A stretch of 64,000 nucleotides of DNA, from assembly GCA_963978905.1 (NCBI GenBank), contig OZ022258.1, forward strand, positions 39,230,591 through 39,294,590, in the 5' to 3' direction. The translations under genes and the position numbers were made by a program. This stretch comes from Trichostrongylus colubriformis. Lineage: Eukaryota > Nematoda > Chromadorea > Rhabditida > Trichostrongylidae. The notes under the pieces were generated by a model. The model saw only the letters and a list, made by a program, of their open reading frames with translations. It searched no databases and was not told where the DNA came from. Positions 12,253 through 23,429 of this stretch are shown here, piece by piece. Position 1 is the first letter of the stretch; each line of letters starts with the position of its first letter.

Positions 12253-12485
12253 TACGATGGAGCTAAGGCAGCTGTACGTACTCCGCACGGGCTGTCGAAT
12301 GAAGTGGATATTACGGTAAGGGTGCATCAAGGATCGACCTTGAGCTCGTTCCTCTTCCTCCTCACTCTGGATGTGATGGTGAAAAATCTTATGAAAGGAC
12401 CATTGAAGACTATCCTGTGCGGACGATATAGCACTGGTAACGGAAAGCAGGGAAGAACTGCAAGCGAAAGTACAGCAATGGCAGG

Positions 12486-13480
12486 GGGTGTGTACCCTAA
12501 TGTCAGGACGCCGCGCGGCACAAAGCGGCGAGCGACGTTTTCGCACGAGTTCATTGCCTCGGTGGAAATCGCGTGTAATTGCACCAGAAGGGCGGCGACC
12601 GTATCTACGCCTACTTTTATTCATGTTAGCGATGATATTGAGTTTGTTTTTGAATTTGTTATATTTGAGCAGTCGGGACTCGCATGAAGTAGTTAATCTT
12701 GCATGGTTCCAATTTAATTTTAGTTGATGATAGTGTTTTGCATGCAGTCATTCCAATTTTTATGCTGTGTTACCTATCATTTCCAATTTGCTATCCGGAA
12801 ATTTCCTTTTGCTACCTATGTCGCACTATAGTTAAATTAGTTGTGTTATTGTATTATTTTGTCACTACTGTGTTGTTTGAATTGTATCAGTGCGCTTCTT
12901 GCGGGTCATGTAAATTCGGCGGGGGGAGACTCGAGATTTTCACCCACGTCAAAGCTTCTTTCCTCAGGCTTAGGCTAAAACAGATGAAACCTATGCTTTG
13001 ACTAATGCTTTTTCATGTGGGAGGAGGGGTTATCAATTTAGCCTAAACCTAGAGAGGGAAAGGAGCTTCGACGTCGACGCAAAGTAGCGTCTCCCCCCCC
13101 CCCCCCCCCGAATTTATTTGACCCAAGTACAGTAGACCAGCACAATCCGTCTATGCGGTAAAGAAGTAATAAGCAGATGGTCTCAGTATCGTACTCCGGG
13201 TGGGGAACGCCATGTGAAAAAGCGAGCGAAGTTGTAGGACTATCTACTACTTTTTGTGTGAACACTGAAACACCAAGTGAGCTAAGTTTATATATATTCA
13301 AATGAAAACAATACAGAAACAAGTCCAATATAGCGTTAAAGTGAATAAGAATAGGCGTCGATACGGTCGCCGCCCTTTTTGTGCAATTACACGCGATTCC
13401 TACCGAGGGCAGACTACTCGCGCGCCAATGTCGCGCGGAGATCCTCGCGATGCGGCGTCCTGACATTAGGGTACACACCC
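12486..13480. mobile_element. Mutator-like non-autonomous element, copy 1 (995 bp)
   Basis: Ends GGGTGTGTACCCTAATGTC and the inverse, with long inverted repeats of about 150-300 bp per side. ATGGCAGGG occurs at both flanks (12478-12486 and 13481-13489), a 9-bp duplication if one G was lost from the left G-run. It is inserted in the LINE just after the CADD box. No transposase is visible; the 171-codon minus frame crossing its end is chance. The internal C-run is at 13093-13109. Confidence 0.8.
13093..13109. repeat. Homopolymer C17
   Basis: Seventeen C in a row inside Mutator-like copy 1. The opposite internal arm (near 12912) has only a short G-run, so this tract has expanded. Confidence 0.9.
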
Positions 13481-14936
13481 ATGGCAGGGCAGGCTGGCAA
13501 AGAATGGGCTTTGACTGAACGTCAATAAGACCAAGTTCATAAGCTCCGAACAATGCCTAGAACGATAACGGACTGCCATGAGGAGACAATCGAAAAGGTA
13601 GAAGACCTCCGATATCTCGGTAGTGATCTAGCGGCTGATGGTATGGTAGACCAAGCAGTTAAGGCCAGGATAAACGCGGTATGGATAAGGAGGAGGAAGT
13701 GTACCGGAATACTGTGCGATCGGCGATGCTCGAGGATGCTCAAAGGCAAGGTGTACTAAGCGGTGGTAAGGCCAGCAATGCTGTACGGAAGCGAATGCTG
13801 GCCCATAACCAACATTCATGAAATGCAGTCTTACGCAGCTGAATAGAGGATGTTGAGATGGGCATGCGGCTAGACGCGACTGGACAAGGTCAGGAACGAG
13901 GACGTGAGAGCGATCACGCAGACGGCTGCTGTCCAGCTGAAGCACGTGCTGAGAAGATCAGAGGGCCACCCTGTAAGAAAAGAACTGGAGTTCGGAGCGC
14001 AAGGGAAGCGACCACGTGGAGCTCCAAAGAAGAGGTGGACGGACGTCATCAAGAGCGACCTCACCGAAGTGGAGGCTACGAAGGCTACGGCGGAGGATGC
14101 CTTGGATAGGGGGAAATGGCGACGTTTGACAAGAACAGTGGACCCTACGACGGCGCTGGACTAACGCTATGGAGAAGAAGGAGAACATTCATAAGGATCA
14201 CCAGAAGGCAAAGGTTGCCGATTCCGTTTCGCTCTTTGCGTTGAACTAGAGCGTTGGTACTTGCAGGTCCTTTGCGGGTTGGGACGGAGACATAAATGGT
14301 GGGTGATTCATTGGAAGCGGTTTAGAGGATTCGATAAGAAGCGTCAAAAGGCAAATGTCGTCAGGCCCGTTTTTCTTTCAGCTTGACCCTAGGGCATTTA
14401 CACTCATAGGTGTTTTGCAGAGTGACGGAGGCATTAATTGTGAGTGATCCAAGTTGATAACGTTTGATATGATTTGATAAGGAGCTAGGAAGGCAAATTT
14501 CTCCGTTTTGCTTTTCTGGACTAGCAATGGAACGCTCGAATTCACAGGTATCGCTGGGTACGGGGACATTGATACTAACTCATCGAAACTGATAATGGCT
14601 CACAGGGGTTAAAAGTGCCGTTAGAAAGTGGATGGGATAAAATCCGGTTCACCGCTCACACTACTACACGACCGCTATAGTAGAAGCGTTTGATGCTCAG
14701 CGCCACTGGGTGAGCATGTTTTGTTTACGTTTTTATATCGGTCGTATCTCCGCGAGTATCGAGTATCGACCGCTAAAGTGCCTAGCGTTCCAAATAATCG
14801 TGGATGGCAAAGCAAATGATCCATTTCCTCATGCGGTACCAGTAGTACTGGGTATCGATCCCTAGATTGTCTAAAACTTCAAATAGTTTATCGACAACTG
14901 GCATATGGATCTACCACCAAGATGTAAGAATTATTA

Positions 14937-15828
14937 GGTTGATTCATAATAAATCGGACAAATTGACCAATTTTAATCATTGTCGTACAACTTTTTTACG
15001 ACAACAGGGATTCACTTGAAATATACTCCATCTTTATCGATGACCTTCTGCCACGGTATAGGCAGATCATGGATGCCCTTGCTCCAGAAGGCCGGAAGCT
15101 GGAGCTCGAAGAAGTTGCCGAGTGCCGCCTTACCCTCGTCGCGAGTTTTGAAGTCTTGGCCGTCCAGGTGGCGTTGGCTGTGGGAGAAAAAGTGGAAATC
15201 TGAAGGGGCCAGGTCTGGTGGTACGGTGGGTATAGAAGTACGGTCCAACTGTACGACAGCAGCTCGGCCTTGGTCGATCTTGCGAAGTGCTGTCTGTGGA
15301 AGTAGACACGTTGTCGTGCTGGAAGTAGACATGTGACCGCCGCCGTAGCGAACTTTGGACATTGGCCTTCAATTCTCGTAATTGACGAACGTAGACGTCG
15401 GCGGATACTGTGGTACCTTCATCGAGCAGCTCCCAGTACTCTACGCCGTGTACGCTCCACCAACCGCGGTTTTCGTCTTCGATGGAATAGTCGCCTGACG
15501 CAAACTTCGAATGCTACAACTACAGTGTACTTCTGCCGGGGGCATGCTCCTTGTGAACTTCTATCAGACGTCTGCCGATATCCGCGGGTTCCTGGCCAGA
15601 TAGCGATATAAATAGTATGACGTTGCGGATGTGGTCTCTGGACCGCTTGAAATCGTGCGGCATTGTGGCGGAATGAATTTACTTTGGAGTGATTATTTTG
15701 CGGTACTTTGAAGAGCTTTTCATACTCATTCCAACGGTACCTCGCGCGTCCATTTTCGTTAATTCGTTACTGAGTTATGATCTCTAGAAATCATCACTAC
15801 CATTTGTCCGATTTATTATGAATCAACC
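14937..15828 (-). mobile_element. Mariner element, internally deleted (892 bp)
   Basis: Perfect inverted ends GGTTGATTCATAATAAATCG, flanked by TA (14935-14936 and 15829-15830). It interrupts the Helitron-like repeat, which resumes immediately after. It holds the transposase remnant at 15012-15663. Confidence 0.9.
15012..15663 (-). pseudogene. Mariner transposase pseudogene
   Basis: The minus-strand frame starts at an ATG at 15663 with a helix-turn-helix-like N-terminus (RDHIRNVILF, EVHKEHAPG). The C-terminal part has the mariner signature PPDLAPSDFHFF and FFELQLPAFWSKGIHDLP, ending at 15012. The length is well short of a full mariner transposase of about 340-350 residues. The middle, which should hold the other catalytic Asp residues, is deleted and frames are broken. 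Inactive. Confidence 0.85.
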
Positions 15829-15899
15829 TAATAGATGTCGAACACAAAGCTATCGCTCCTAAACTGTCTAAATTCCAGTAATAGCCACTTCAGCCAAAG

Positions 15900-18660
15900 T
15901 ATCAAATGACTAGCGGATAGACTCATTTTATTCCTGATTCATCTACATTGATCATCGGTATCATTGCAACAGGAGGTGTCTAGTATGTCGACACCCATTA
16001 GCTCAAGCGCTGAATGCTCAGCGAGTGAGCATACTTTGTACTCTGACGTCAATGGCACCAGGATGTTTCGACGACTAAACTATGTGGAATTCCAAATCGT
16101 GATAGATATTAGGAGGATATCAGATGGGCTAGCTCTTAGTTTTGCTCTTATCACAATGTGTGATATGAACACGTCCGTCACTTGGACCATTTTCCCATTG
16201 CCTAATTCTGTTGTGTTATTTGCGCAGTACTGTGCGACAGCCCAAGTGGTGAAAATAAACAAAGATGGTAAAATTTGTGTACAGACTACTTTTACAACAA
16301 TTTATTTGTTGTTCACTTACTGCATGGAGCTTTTCTCCGCACATTGAACGATTGTTTGAACTCTGCTCTTCCGCTTCCTTCGAGCGGCATGAGACTTAGT
16401 CGACCTAGCCGTTCTTGGTTCAGTAACTGAAACCGAGGAACTGAATTATTTGGTCTGCACAGTCTAATTTATAATCTCTCATACAGTGTGACTGCTTTTA
16501 ATATTCGGACACACCTGAATGTTTTAATTCAATTCCACACTCTACTTTAGTGAAAATATACATGTATTGTCTGGGCATGGGCAAGTTAAGTGCTGGAATT
16601 CTTTGTTTTTACCAGTTTTAGCTACGCGATATACCTCGCGCATCTTATCACTGGCGAGGAAAGGAAAGCCTATACGGTAAACCGAAAAGGAGCCACTATA
16701 CGATGTTGTTTAACAAGGATAGCGTATTACGTTATTGAATTCATTGGCACCACCCACTCGTCATAGCAGTCGGGTTTTTGGGACTGCACCCAATGATGGT
16801 AAGTCCCACTTTCCGTTTTCGACCCTCTATCCACATCATGATAGCTTACTGAAACGTCCAGAACTTGGTGAAAAGTGCGCGATCTCTCCATTTACGCAAT
16901 TTCCCGCTCTGATCTCTAGTTCGAACGTCAGTACTTCCCCGATAACCCAACACACCTGCACCCCATCCCAGCGTGCTGACACCTAGTGCGACGTCAGCAC
17001 ACCGCAGAGTGAGAGTACGAAATAGATGTTTATACACATAGGAGGTGCTACCCTATGACAACATCGTTTTACATTGATATTCAATCTATATCAGTTTCTC
17101 CCTACTTCGAGCGGTTGCTTTGCTCTATCGTTCCCTAATCATGATCACCCACTTGCGGATGAACAAACCCACAGGCAAACCAACCGAAAACAGATGCGCA
17201 AAGTTAGGGGTTGATATATTAGAAGGCGTTGCGGTGTACTCTTTCTCTATCATGTCTTTAATGCTTCCTGGTGCTCGGTGACAGAGAGCTACGGCAAATA
17301 CAGTGATCGTGAAACGTCTACATGAAATCAAGCGTCAGTCGGGAGCAGCAAGGAAGGGTTCAGCTTTCCAGGCACTTTGAGATTAGACCCAAATGGATCG
17401 ATAGATATCTGAATACTGATCATAACAGTGATAACTCAAATTGCAAAATGCCACTCTGAAGCGAGCTGGGGGAGGGCCATGCCCTGTCACTGGCGCTCGC
17501 ACCCGCCGCGCCGCTCGCCGCGGGCGGCCACGCGATTCTCCGTCATATCTGCACACACCCGGCCCTTTGTCATCAGCACGGTTAGCGTTAAACTAACAAT
17601 GGCCATCGTGGCTCACGATAGTGTCCCGGATATGCAAACGAGGGTTTCCTCACCGCCGGTGCGGGTTTTTTTGCACATTATGTTTCATCGTCTATAAGTG
17701 CTTCTCTTCACTCCTAAACTAAACGTTTCCTTGTACTGGCACTACTCGTACCCGTCATTTACACAGCCACTTTATTTAGAACCATTGACATTACTCAAAT
17801 GTTCACGATACTATTAGTAAATTCAAATGTTATACTCAACATTGGGGGATCAAATAAAGTGGACTGCAAGAGTATCAACGTCGATTAACACTGATGGAAC
17901 AGAGCAAAAAAAGTGTGTGGAGCAAAATGCTTCTCACAGACTGCGCAGGGTATATGATGAGTGCGAAAAGGTGCCAGTACAAGGAAGCATTCAGGAGGGA
18001 AAGGGAAGCTCTCACTGACGATGGAGCACAAAATGCAAAAAGTCACGCGCCAGTGGAGGGTAAACCTATGTACGACACCCCACGTACAGATATGGCACAC
18101 TACCAGTGAGCCACAATGGCCGTTGTTAGTTAAGCGCTAACCGTGCTTATGACGAAGTGCCTCGCCAGTGAGGCATCACAAGCAAGCTTTGATCCCCTAA
18201 CTCGCTTCAGAATGGCAGTTTGCAATTCTGGTTTTTACAGTTATAATCAGTATTCGGATCTCGATCGATCCATCTTGGTCTCAATTCAAAGTTCCAAAGG
18301 AAGTTGAGTGCTTCCCCCGTCATCGATCAATTCCTTGGCATGAACGTGGGTTATCGCATTCTGTAATGGATTCGGCATGTACTTAAGGACACATCAATGT
18401 AGAAATACCCATGAGACCTTCGGAAACGCAGCGATTAAAGCCTTGCTTGCCACAGGGCTTGACCCCGACGTGGGTGTTTGGACGAATCTCGATCGATAGT
18501 ATCACACAGAATGCAACAGTGCCGCTTGTTTTCCTCTGCTTAGGTTGCCTTTTCTACTGTTTCATTTACCAATCGCACGCCCTTTTGCCGCGTAGTAGCC
18601 GCTGCTGCTCCATCGATTAAATCAATGATGGGCGGCGCTCAACTGGGACTGTGGGCGCCA
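15900..18660. other. No secure gene; weak minus-strand candidates
   Basis: Minus-strand frames at 16080-16262 and 17125-17331 have protein-like composition, the latter with a hydrophobic stretch ending WVIMIRER. Neither can be tied to splice partners or a known family. At 17488-17537 lies a reversed 50-bp piece of the GC-rich array unit found at 34989-36617. Confidence 0.4.
17488..17537 (-). repeat. Solo fragment of the GC-rich array unit
   Basis: The segment CTCGCACCCGCCGCGCCGCT with its continuation to GGCCACGCGATT matches, reversed, the inner part of each unit in the array at 34989-36617. Confidence 0.7.
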
Positions 18661-19528
18661 GGGTGTGTACCCTTATGTCAGGACGCCGCGCGGCACAAAG
18701 CGACGAGCGACGTTTTCGCGCGAGATGGTTGCCTCCGTTGGAATAGCGTGTAATTGCTCAAGGAGGGCGGCGACCGTAACTACGCCTATTTTTATCCATT
18801 TCGCCGTTATTTTGAAATTGTTTTCGAATGGTTTTCATTCAAATAGACTGAATTCAATTCAATTCAGTTCACTTCAAATGTTTTCAATCCACCCCTAGTT
18901 AACTAGGGCGTTTTGCATGCATTTCCCATTTACTGTGCTATGTGTCGTCCTTATTTGCATTCTATGCTACGTATTGTATCCTTACTCATATCAGAAAAGT
19001 AGATAAGCTTTTACCTCAGTCTATGAAGAAAGACAAGATGAGCGAAGCCATCTACTTGTATAAGAACGGACTTTCGCTTTACACCGAAATGGTTCACTCG
19101 TCGCCAAGCTCCTTCACCCGTATAGGGAGTTGTGGAAGCGCTCGAAACTATTAACGCAATTTGATGCAATACAAAATACATAATTGACACTATTGTACGA
19201 CTTATGAAGCAGAAAAGGTCCGGTCGAGCAAAAATGATGCGTATGCGGATGAAGCAAAGCATAAAGCATGGAACGACTGCATGCAAAACGCTATAATCAG
19301 CCAAACGTGTACTGACAACTTTCGAAATGAACAAATTAAGTAGAGTCCTAGCTGTTGAGATGAAAAGCTGTTCGAAAACAAGCTCAATACAGCGTCGAAA
19401 CTAATAAATTCAGGCACAGATACGGTCTCCGCCCTCTTACGCAATTCCCACCGAGGGCAGACTACTCGCGCTCCAATGTCGCGCGGAGAACGTCGCGATG
19501 CAGCATCCTGACATAAGGGTACACACCC
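18661..19528. mobile_element. Mutator-like non-autonomous element, copy 2 (868 bp)
   Basis: Ends GGGTGTGTACCCTTATGTC and the inverse; subterminal sequence is shared with copy 1 (for example AGGGCGGCGACCGTA). Flanks TGGGCGCCA (18652-18660) and TAGGCGCTA (19529-19537) match at 7 of 9 bases, as expected for an aged 9-bp duplication. Inverted repeats are about 250-300 bp. No transposase. Confidence 0.8.
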
Positions 19529-19537
19529 TAGGCGCTA

Positions 19538-21300
19538 GGTGATCAACATATTCGATGTCTCTTATGGCTCACCTCGATCAGGGGTTGAAGATAGCGCAAG
19601 GTGGCATTCTGTCTTACGGTAGACCTACTGTAACGGTTGCACTTCGTTAGATTGCAGACATGGCTTCAGCGGATTTTTTTTAACAGAAACACCACTTTTC
19701 ACCACCACTTTTGCTTGTTCTATCACTCGCTGTCTCGCTTGATTGATGTTTTGTTGTTTCACTTATTACATGTCATCATGAATGAATCAAATACATCCTA
19801 CGAGACAAAAAATGACACGTTCTACAGCGAGCAACTTGGGAAGTTGATGTTGCTGTTCGAAGAGATGGCTGGGAGATGCGAATGCAGATCACAAGGTTGC
19901 ACTTTTGAATCCGGGCATCTCGACCGATTACTGCTTCCAGCCTCGGATATTCATTTCAGAACGATCATTTTCTTCCATCTTTCTCTTTCTCCCGACACCT
20001 CCCGGTTCATTTGAGGTGCACATTCTGTATCTGCGTGCTAGCTGTCTTAGCACCAGTGTCGCTGTCCTGACATATAGGGCTACCTCTAATGCCTTGCAAT
20101 TTTGATAGCAACGTTTGATTGTCGTATGACTTCGTATAGCTGGCCGTGGTGGAGAATGACTGCAGCGTATAAAATCAAAAGATCAGAGCATTCTGGTCTG
20201 ATGTTTGGTTTACTTATCGACAAAATTTGGACGCCGAGCATTGTGTGAGTTGCACTTCATGTTCACTGAAAACGGTTATTAGCTGGAACAGCATTGGTGG
20301 GAGGTGGTTGGAGTAGGGGTTGAAATGTTCCGGCACGCAAAGAGGCACGTCCAGCACAAGGCTATCCCTGCGGTAATGATCCAACAAATAGCCTGTTTCC
20401 GGAGGTGAACTACAGGACAGTCCAAATAGTCAGGTGCGAGGCGTCGGCCGCGCCCCTTGCGTGACCCTAATTGGTTAGACCCGCGGCTCATTCACAACGG
20501 AGCCAGCAAGCAATTTGCGCGTGCGCGGTGACGCGACTCGCGTGACGCGGCACTCAGTCTTTCCTGACCCGTATCCTTTTTTTGAACAACGTGAAGTGTG
20601 CCTCCAATGCGTAAAATTTGTGAGCTTTCTCTTCTGTTGGGTTTTCTGTTTCTGATATACACTCCTTCATTTTGTAGATGTTATTAAACTCGATGAAACG
20701 CGAAAAAGACAAACCTGGTGAAGGTGCGTGTTCTCTTCCTCTTTTCGATTTCATTCTGCTCTTGTGCCTACGAGCTGCTCTATCGACACTCTTAAAAACT
20801 CATCTGAACTACCGTTTTGACTATAGTTCGGGTCGTCAACGTAGCACGGGGTGGGGTAGGGGGGGGGGTCGCGGCTTGCCGTCACAATTCTTGTCAAATA
20901 TGGGAGAACCAGGCTAGGGGACACGCCGCCGGGAGATGGCTGGTAACGCTGGCTCCATCCCAAAAAAGGATTACGCGAATTTGTACTCCTACACTTAGTT
21001 ACAATGGCTGCGAAAGTCGCCTTCTTGAGGGGAAATATCATAACAGAAGCACTGTTTTTAAAACTCCTTTCGCTCAGCAGTTGTGCAATAATTTACACTT
21101 TTCTTTGAATTCTTCTCTGGATCCACATTCAGGCTTTTGAGGATTGCTCAAAGTCGTATAGCTACTGGTTGTAGAGAAAGAAGTCGGTGTAAGCTGTGGG
21201 CTCGTCAAGCTCCTTATTGTGTGTAGGAACTGTTGTCGTAAAGGACATTCAGTAATTTGGCATGAGTTTCATGTCCTTGTATTAGCTGATTGGTATTCGC
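19538..21300. other. No recognised gene
   Basis: Short frames only. A plus-strand frame near 19780-19890 starts MNESNTSYETKNDTF but has no recognisable partner exon. A G-rich run lies near 20860. Confidence 0.4.
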
Positions 21301-21304
21301 TCGG

Positions 21305-22055
21305 TCAAAAAGTTTCGCCGTTTTGGGAGTCTAACTTTGAAAACCGTAACTCTGCTGAAACACTATTTTTTATTCGAGTAAAAGAGCACAGGTTTTCACA
21401 GATTTCTGCCAACGTCCCGAAAGTAAATGTACTACAATTCCTACACGAAAATGAGAATTCTTTGATCAAAAAACTGTTATAACCCGGCTTCCGCACCTTG
21501 TTTGTTTTGAAGCGACTTCTCCTTAGAAATTGCTTCGAGGGACGGAAGAAGTGGTAGTCAGTTGGAGATAGGTCTGGGAAATACGGGGGATATAGGAGAA
21601 CTTCAGCGTCCAGCTCGAAGAAATTTTGCATGGTGGACTTTGCAAGCTGCGGTCTCGCGTTATCATAAACTTCTGCGGGTGTAGTCCAGGTTTCGCAACC
21701 CTCCCTAGCGGATCAATCTCGTCAATACATTCGTCACTCCTTCTGGTGTCCTCGTAGAGGATCCATGTTTTACACAAGCCACAATTCTGTCCAATAACGG
21801 CTCGTTTATTGCGATTGAGAAGGGATGCCGAGACCTCCTGCACGTTATCATCCGCCGTGATGTCAGCTCGTAAGATACCCATTGACACTGCTTTAACTTT
21901 TTTTCCCATTGCATGTAGACGTGTGGGCACCTCACAAGGTTCGGTGCCAAATCCCCCTCCCCCCGGTCGTGCCAGCCTCGCACTGTTCTTTCTTTAGGCA
22001 TTCTGCCCGAATGCAGTCGCCATATTTTGGGCCGATTCCGATGCATTCCTTCCAA
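21305..22055 (-). pseudogene. Mariner transposase pseudogene (Hsmar1/cecropia-like subfamily)
   Basis: Three overlapping minus-strand frames make up one degenerate transposase. The order is a piece resembling the region before the catalytic core (22055-21930), then LLNRNKR and EPLLDRIVACVKHG, then KPGLHPQKFM, then YFPDLSPTDYHFF and FLRRSRF. These are ordered mariner motifs with several frameshifts and an internal loss. No clear TIR/TA pair was found, so the element ends are not set. Confidence 0.8.
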
Positions 22056-22117
22056 GTTTGAAGTAATAGAGTGCTAACAGTCAGAAAAAGCGGATTTTCA
22101 AAAACCCAGACCCATTT

Positions 22118-22860
22118 CTATAATATAGTATACGGATCACCCGGATCCGCTTGAGCAGAGTATTTACAGAATGCAGGAAAATGCTCAATGTGCAAAACGG
22201 CGAGAACATTTTGATCTGCATAATATTTATGAGGTGGGTAGTGATAGGCTTCCATATTGAACACGGAGGTGACTTTCGAATTCAATTTGTGCTTGTGCCT
22301 CTTGTTCCAGTGTATTAGACAAGGGCAGTATAATGGGTTTAATATATCAGAATCGTGTTCCGTAATGGCGATAAGGCATTTCTCCCACTTTGACGACCTT
22401 TGGTTACCGCCAGTCATCAGAACCATGTTTGTTAAGCTCGATACGAAATTTATTCATGCATAAGCTTGATCTAATGACAGAAGAACTGTGCATGTCCAGT
22501 GTTGAGTATAACGATAATATGTATAGCCTGTCGTCCTGTTTTTCATCGATAGTCTTGAGCTGGGTGGCAACGTCTCCGTTCGATCCTGTCGCACGAAAGA
22601 GTAGTCCAGTGAACTTCTGTGGTTCCAGAAACACGGACTTCCCCTTTTCTTCATGCAGAGCTGCCGCGAAGGAGTCTGGCCATCGAGTAGTTCAGGACTT
22701 CGTTTGACGCCGCGAGGAATCCAGTCGGTAACCGCTCTGGTCCAACATCTGGATTTATCACGAATCGCATGTCTCCGGCCCATTCAACCCTCGACTCCAC
22801 CATACCGAATGCGACAGCGTCCCTGATCAACGATCGCCCACGGAGTTCGGAAATCAGCAT
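22118..22860 (-). pseudogene. Possible degenerate coding region, unrecognised
   Basis: Successive minus-strand frames with protein-like composition (GRSLIRDAVAFGMVESRVEW, then after a frame change FLEPQKFTGLLFRATGSNGD, then KCLIAITEHDSDILNP) run almost end to end. This could be a spliced exon set or a decayed element. I recognise no domain. It lies just upstream of the mariner pseudogene on the same strand. Confidence 0.3.
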
Positions 22861-23174
22861 TCTTTTGCACTTGTGTATTGGGGAAGTGCGAACATAGTCA
22901 TTTCGATGGTGCTTTGGATAACGCCGACCGTATACCCTTTCCGCTTACGTATTGTTCAAGTCTCTGAGGCATATATAAGAGCACGAAGGAGTAGCGGTAT
23001 CAAAGAAGTGAACGCGAAGCCGTATGTTCTTCGCGTCCTTCACTTCACTACTTCCTCGATGGTCATAAATCTGTCAGATTCAAAATCAAATTTTTTTATG
23101 TTCCTCCTGTTCATTTCTGATAGGTACACATAGCTGCAGCATTCAATGATATTCCTTTCTCAAAGCAGGAGTGG

Positions 23175-23425
23175 GGCATCAGACTCCGTTCCTCATTAAC
23201 ATCGGCTACGAGATCCAGTCAGAAACCGATTTTTGCACAGCCTTTTCTTCATTTTCCTGGTAGACGGAAAGAACTAGCCCCCGTCATGCTGTCGAGCCAT
23301 GAGCACGATGTCATCAGTGAAGAGCAGGTGAATTATAATATAGCCAGCCATCGACCTTTACTCCCATGCGTTTCCATTCCAGTGTACGCATGGCGCTGAA
23401 CCAGTAGAACTATAGCTCTTGATAA
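23175..23425 (-). pseudogene. LINE reverse transcriptase fragment
   Basis: The minus strand reads MRTLEWKRMGVKVDGW, then after a frameshift LLFTDDIVLMAR, the region around the reverse transcriptase F/YADD box of RTE-like LINEs (here FTDD). Only about 80 residues remain and the frame is broken. Confidence 0.65.
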
Positions 23426-23429
23426 GTGC

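Larger units (their letters stand above)
9180..14190 (+). mobile_element. RTE-like non-LTR retrotransposon (LINE), defective, with two nested insertions
   Basis: The apurinic-type endonuclease starts near 9350 (IGTFNLESLTGKSGEV, CLQETRWKG), then AGDLNGHVG and IDYVFVK. Reverse transcriptase follows (NYRGIELTAHTMKLYE, LKKAFDRLP, VHQGSTLSS, and a CADD catalytic box at 12416-12427). The 3' part has RYLGSDLAADG, AMLYGSECWP, RNEDVRA and RPRGAPKKRW, ending near 14164. This order and these motifs fit the RTE clade. The frame is broken by stops and frameshifts, so the copy is dead. The element at 11219-12252 interrupts it before VHQG, and the one at 12486-13480 just after the CADD region. The LINE itself sits in the Helitron-like repeat. 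Exact outer ends are approximate. Confidence 0.85.
8828..15900 (+). repeat. Helitron-like repeat copy A, split by a LINE and a mariner
   Basis: The visible parts are 8828-9030, 14195-14936 and 15829-15900. The start TCCTAC after an A, followed by a TATA stretch and a long GT-rich run, then a CATATCTCGGGTCGCAGCGAA-like segment, matches copy B at 27731. The parts after the LINE and after the mariner continue the same repeat (TATCGACCGCTAAAGTGCC and following). An A|TC boundary and GT-rich 5' end resemble Helitron termini, but no Rep/helicase and no defined CTRR 3' end are visible, so the class is inference while the repeat relationship is direct. Confidence 0.55.

Noticed and set aside
12196..12727. 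Frames of 142-158 codons
   Set aside because: They are LINE reverse transcriptase remnants read across transposon junctions, not separate genes.
13038..13553. 171-codon minus frame
   Set aside because: It crosses the terminus of Mutator-like copy 1 into LINE sequence and includes a C17 homopolymer; no coherent protein.
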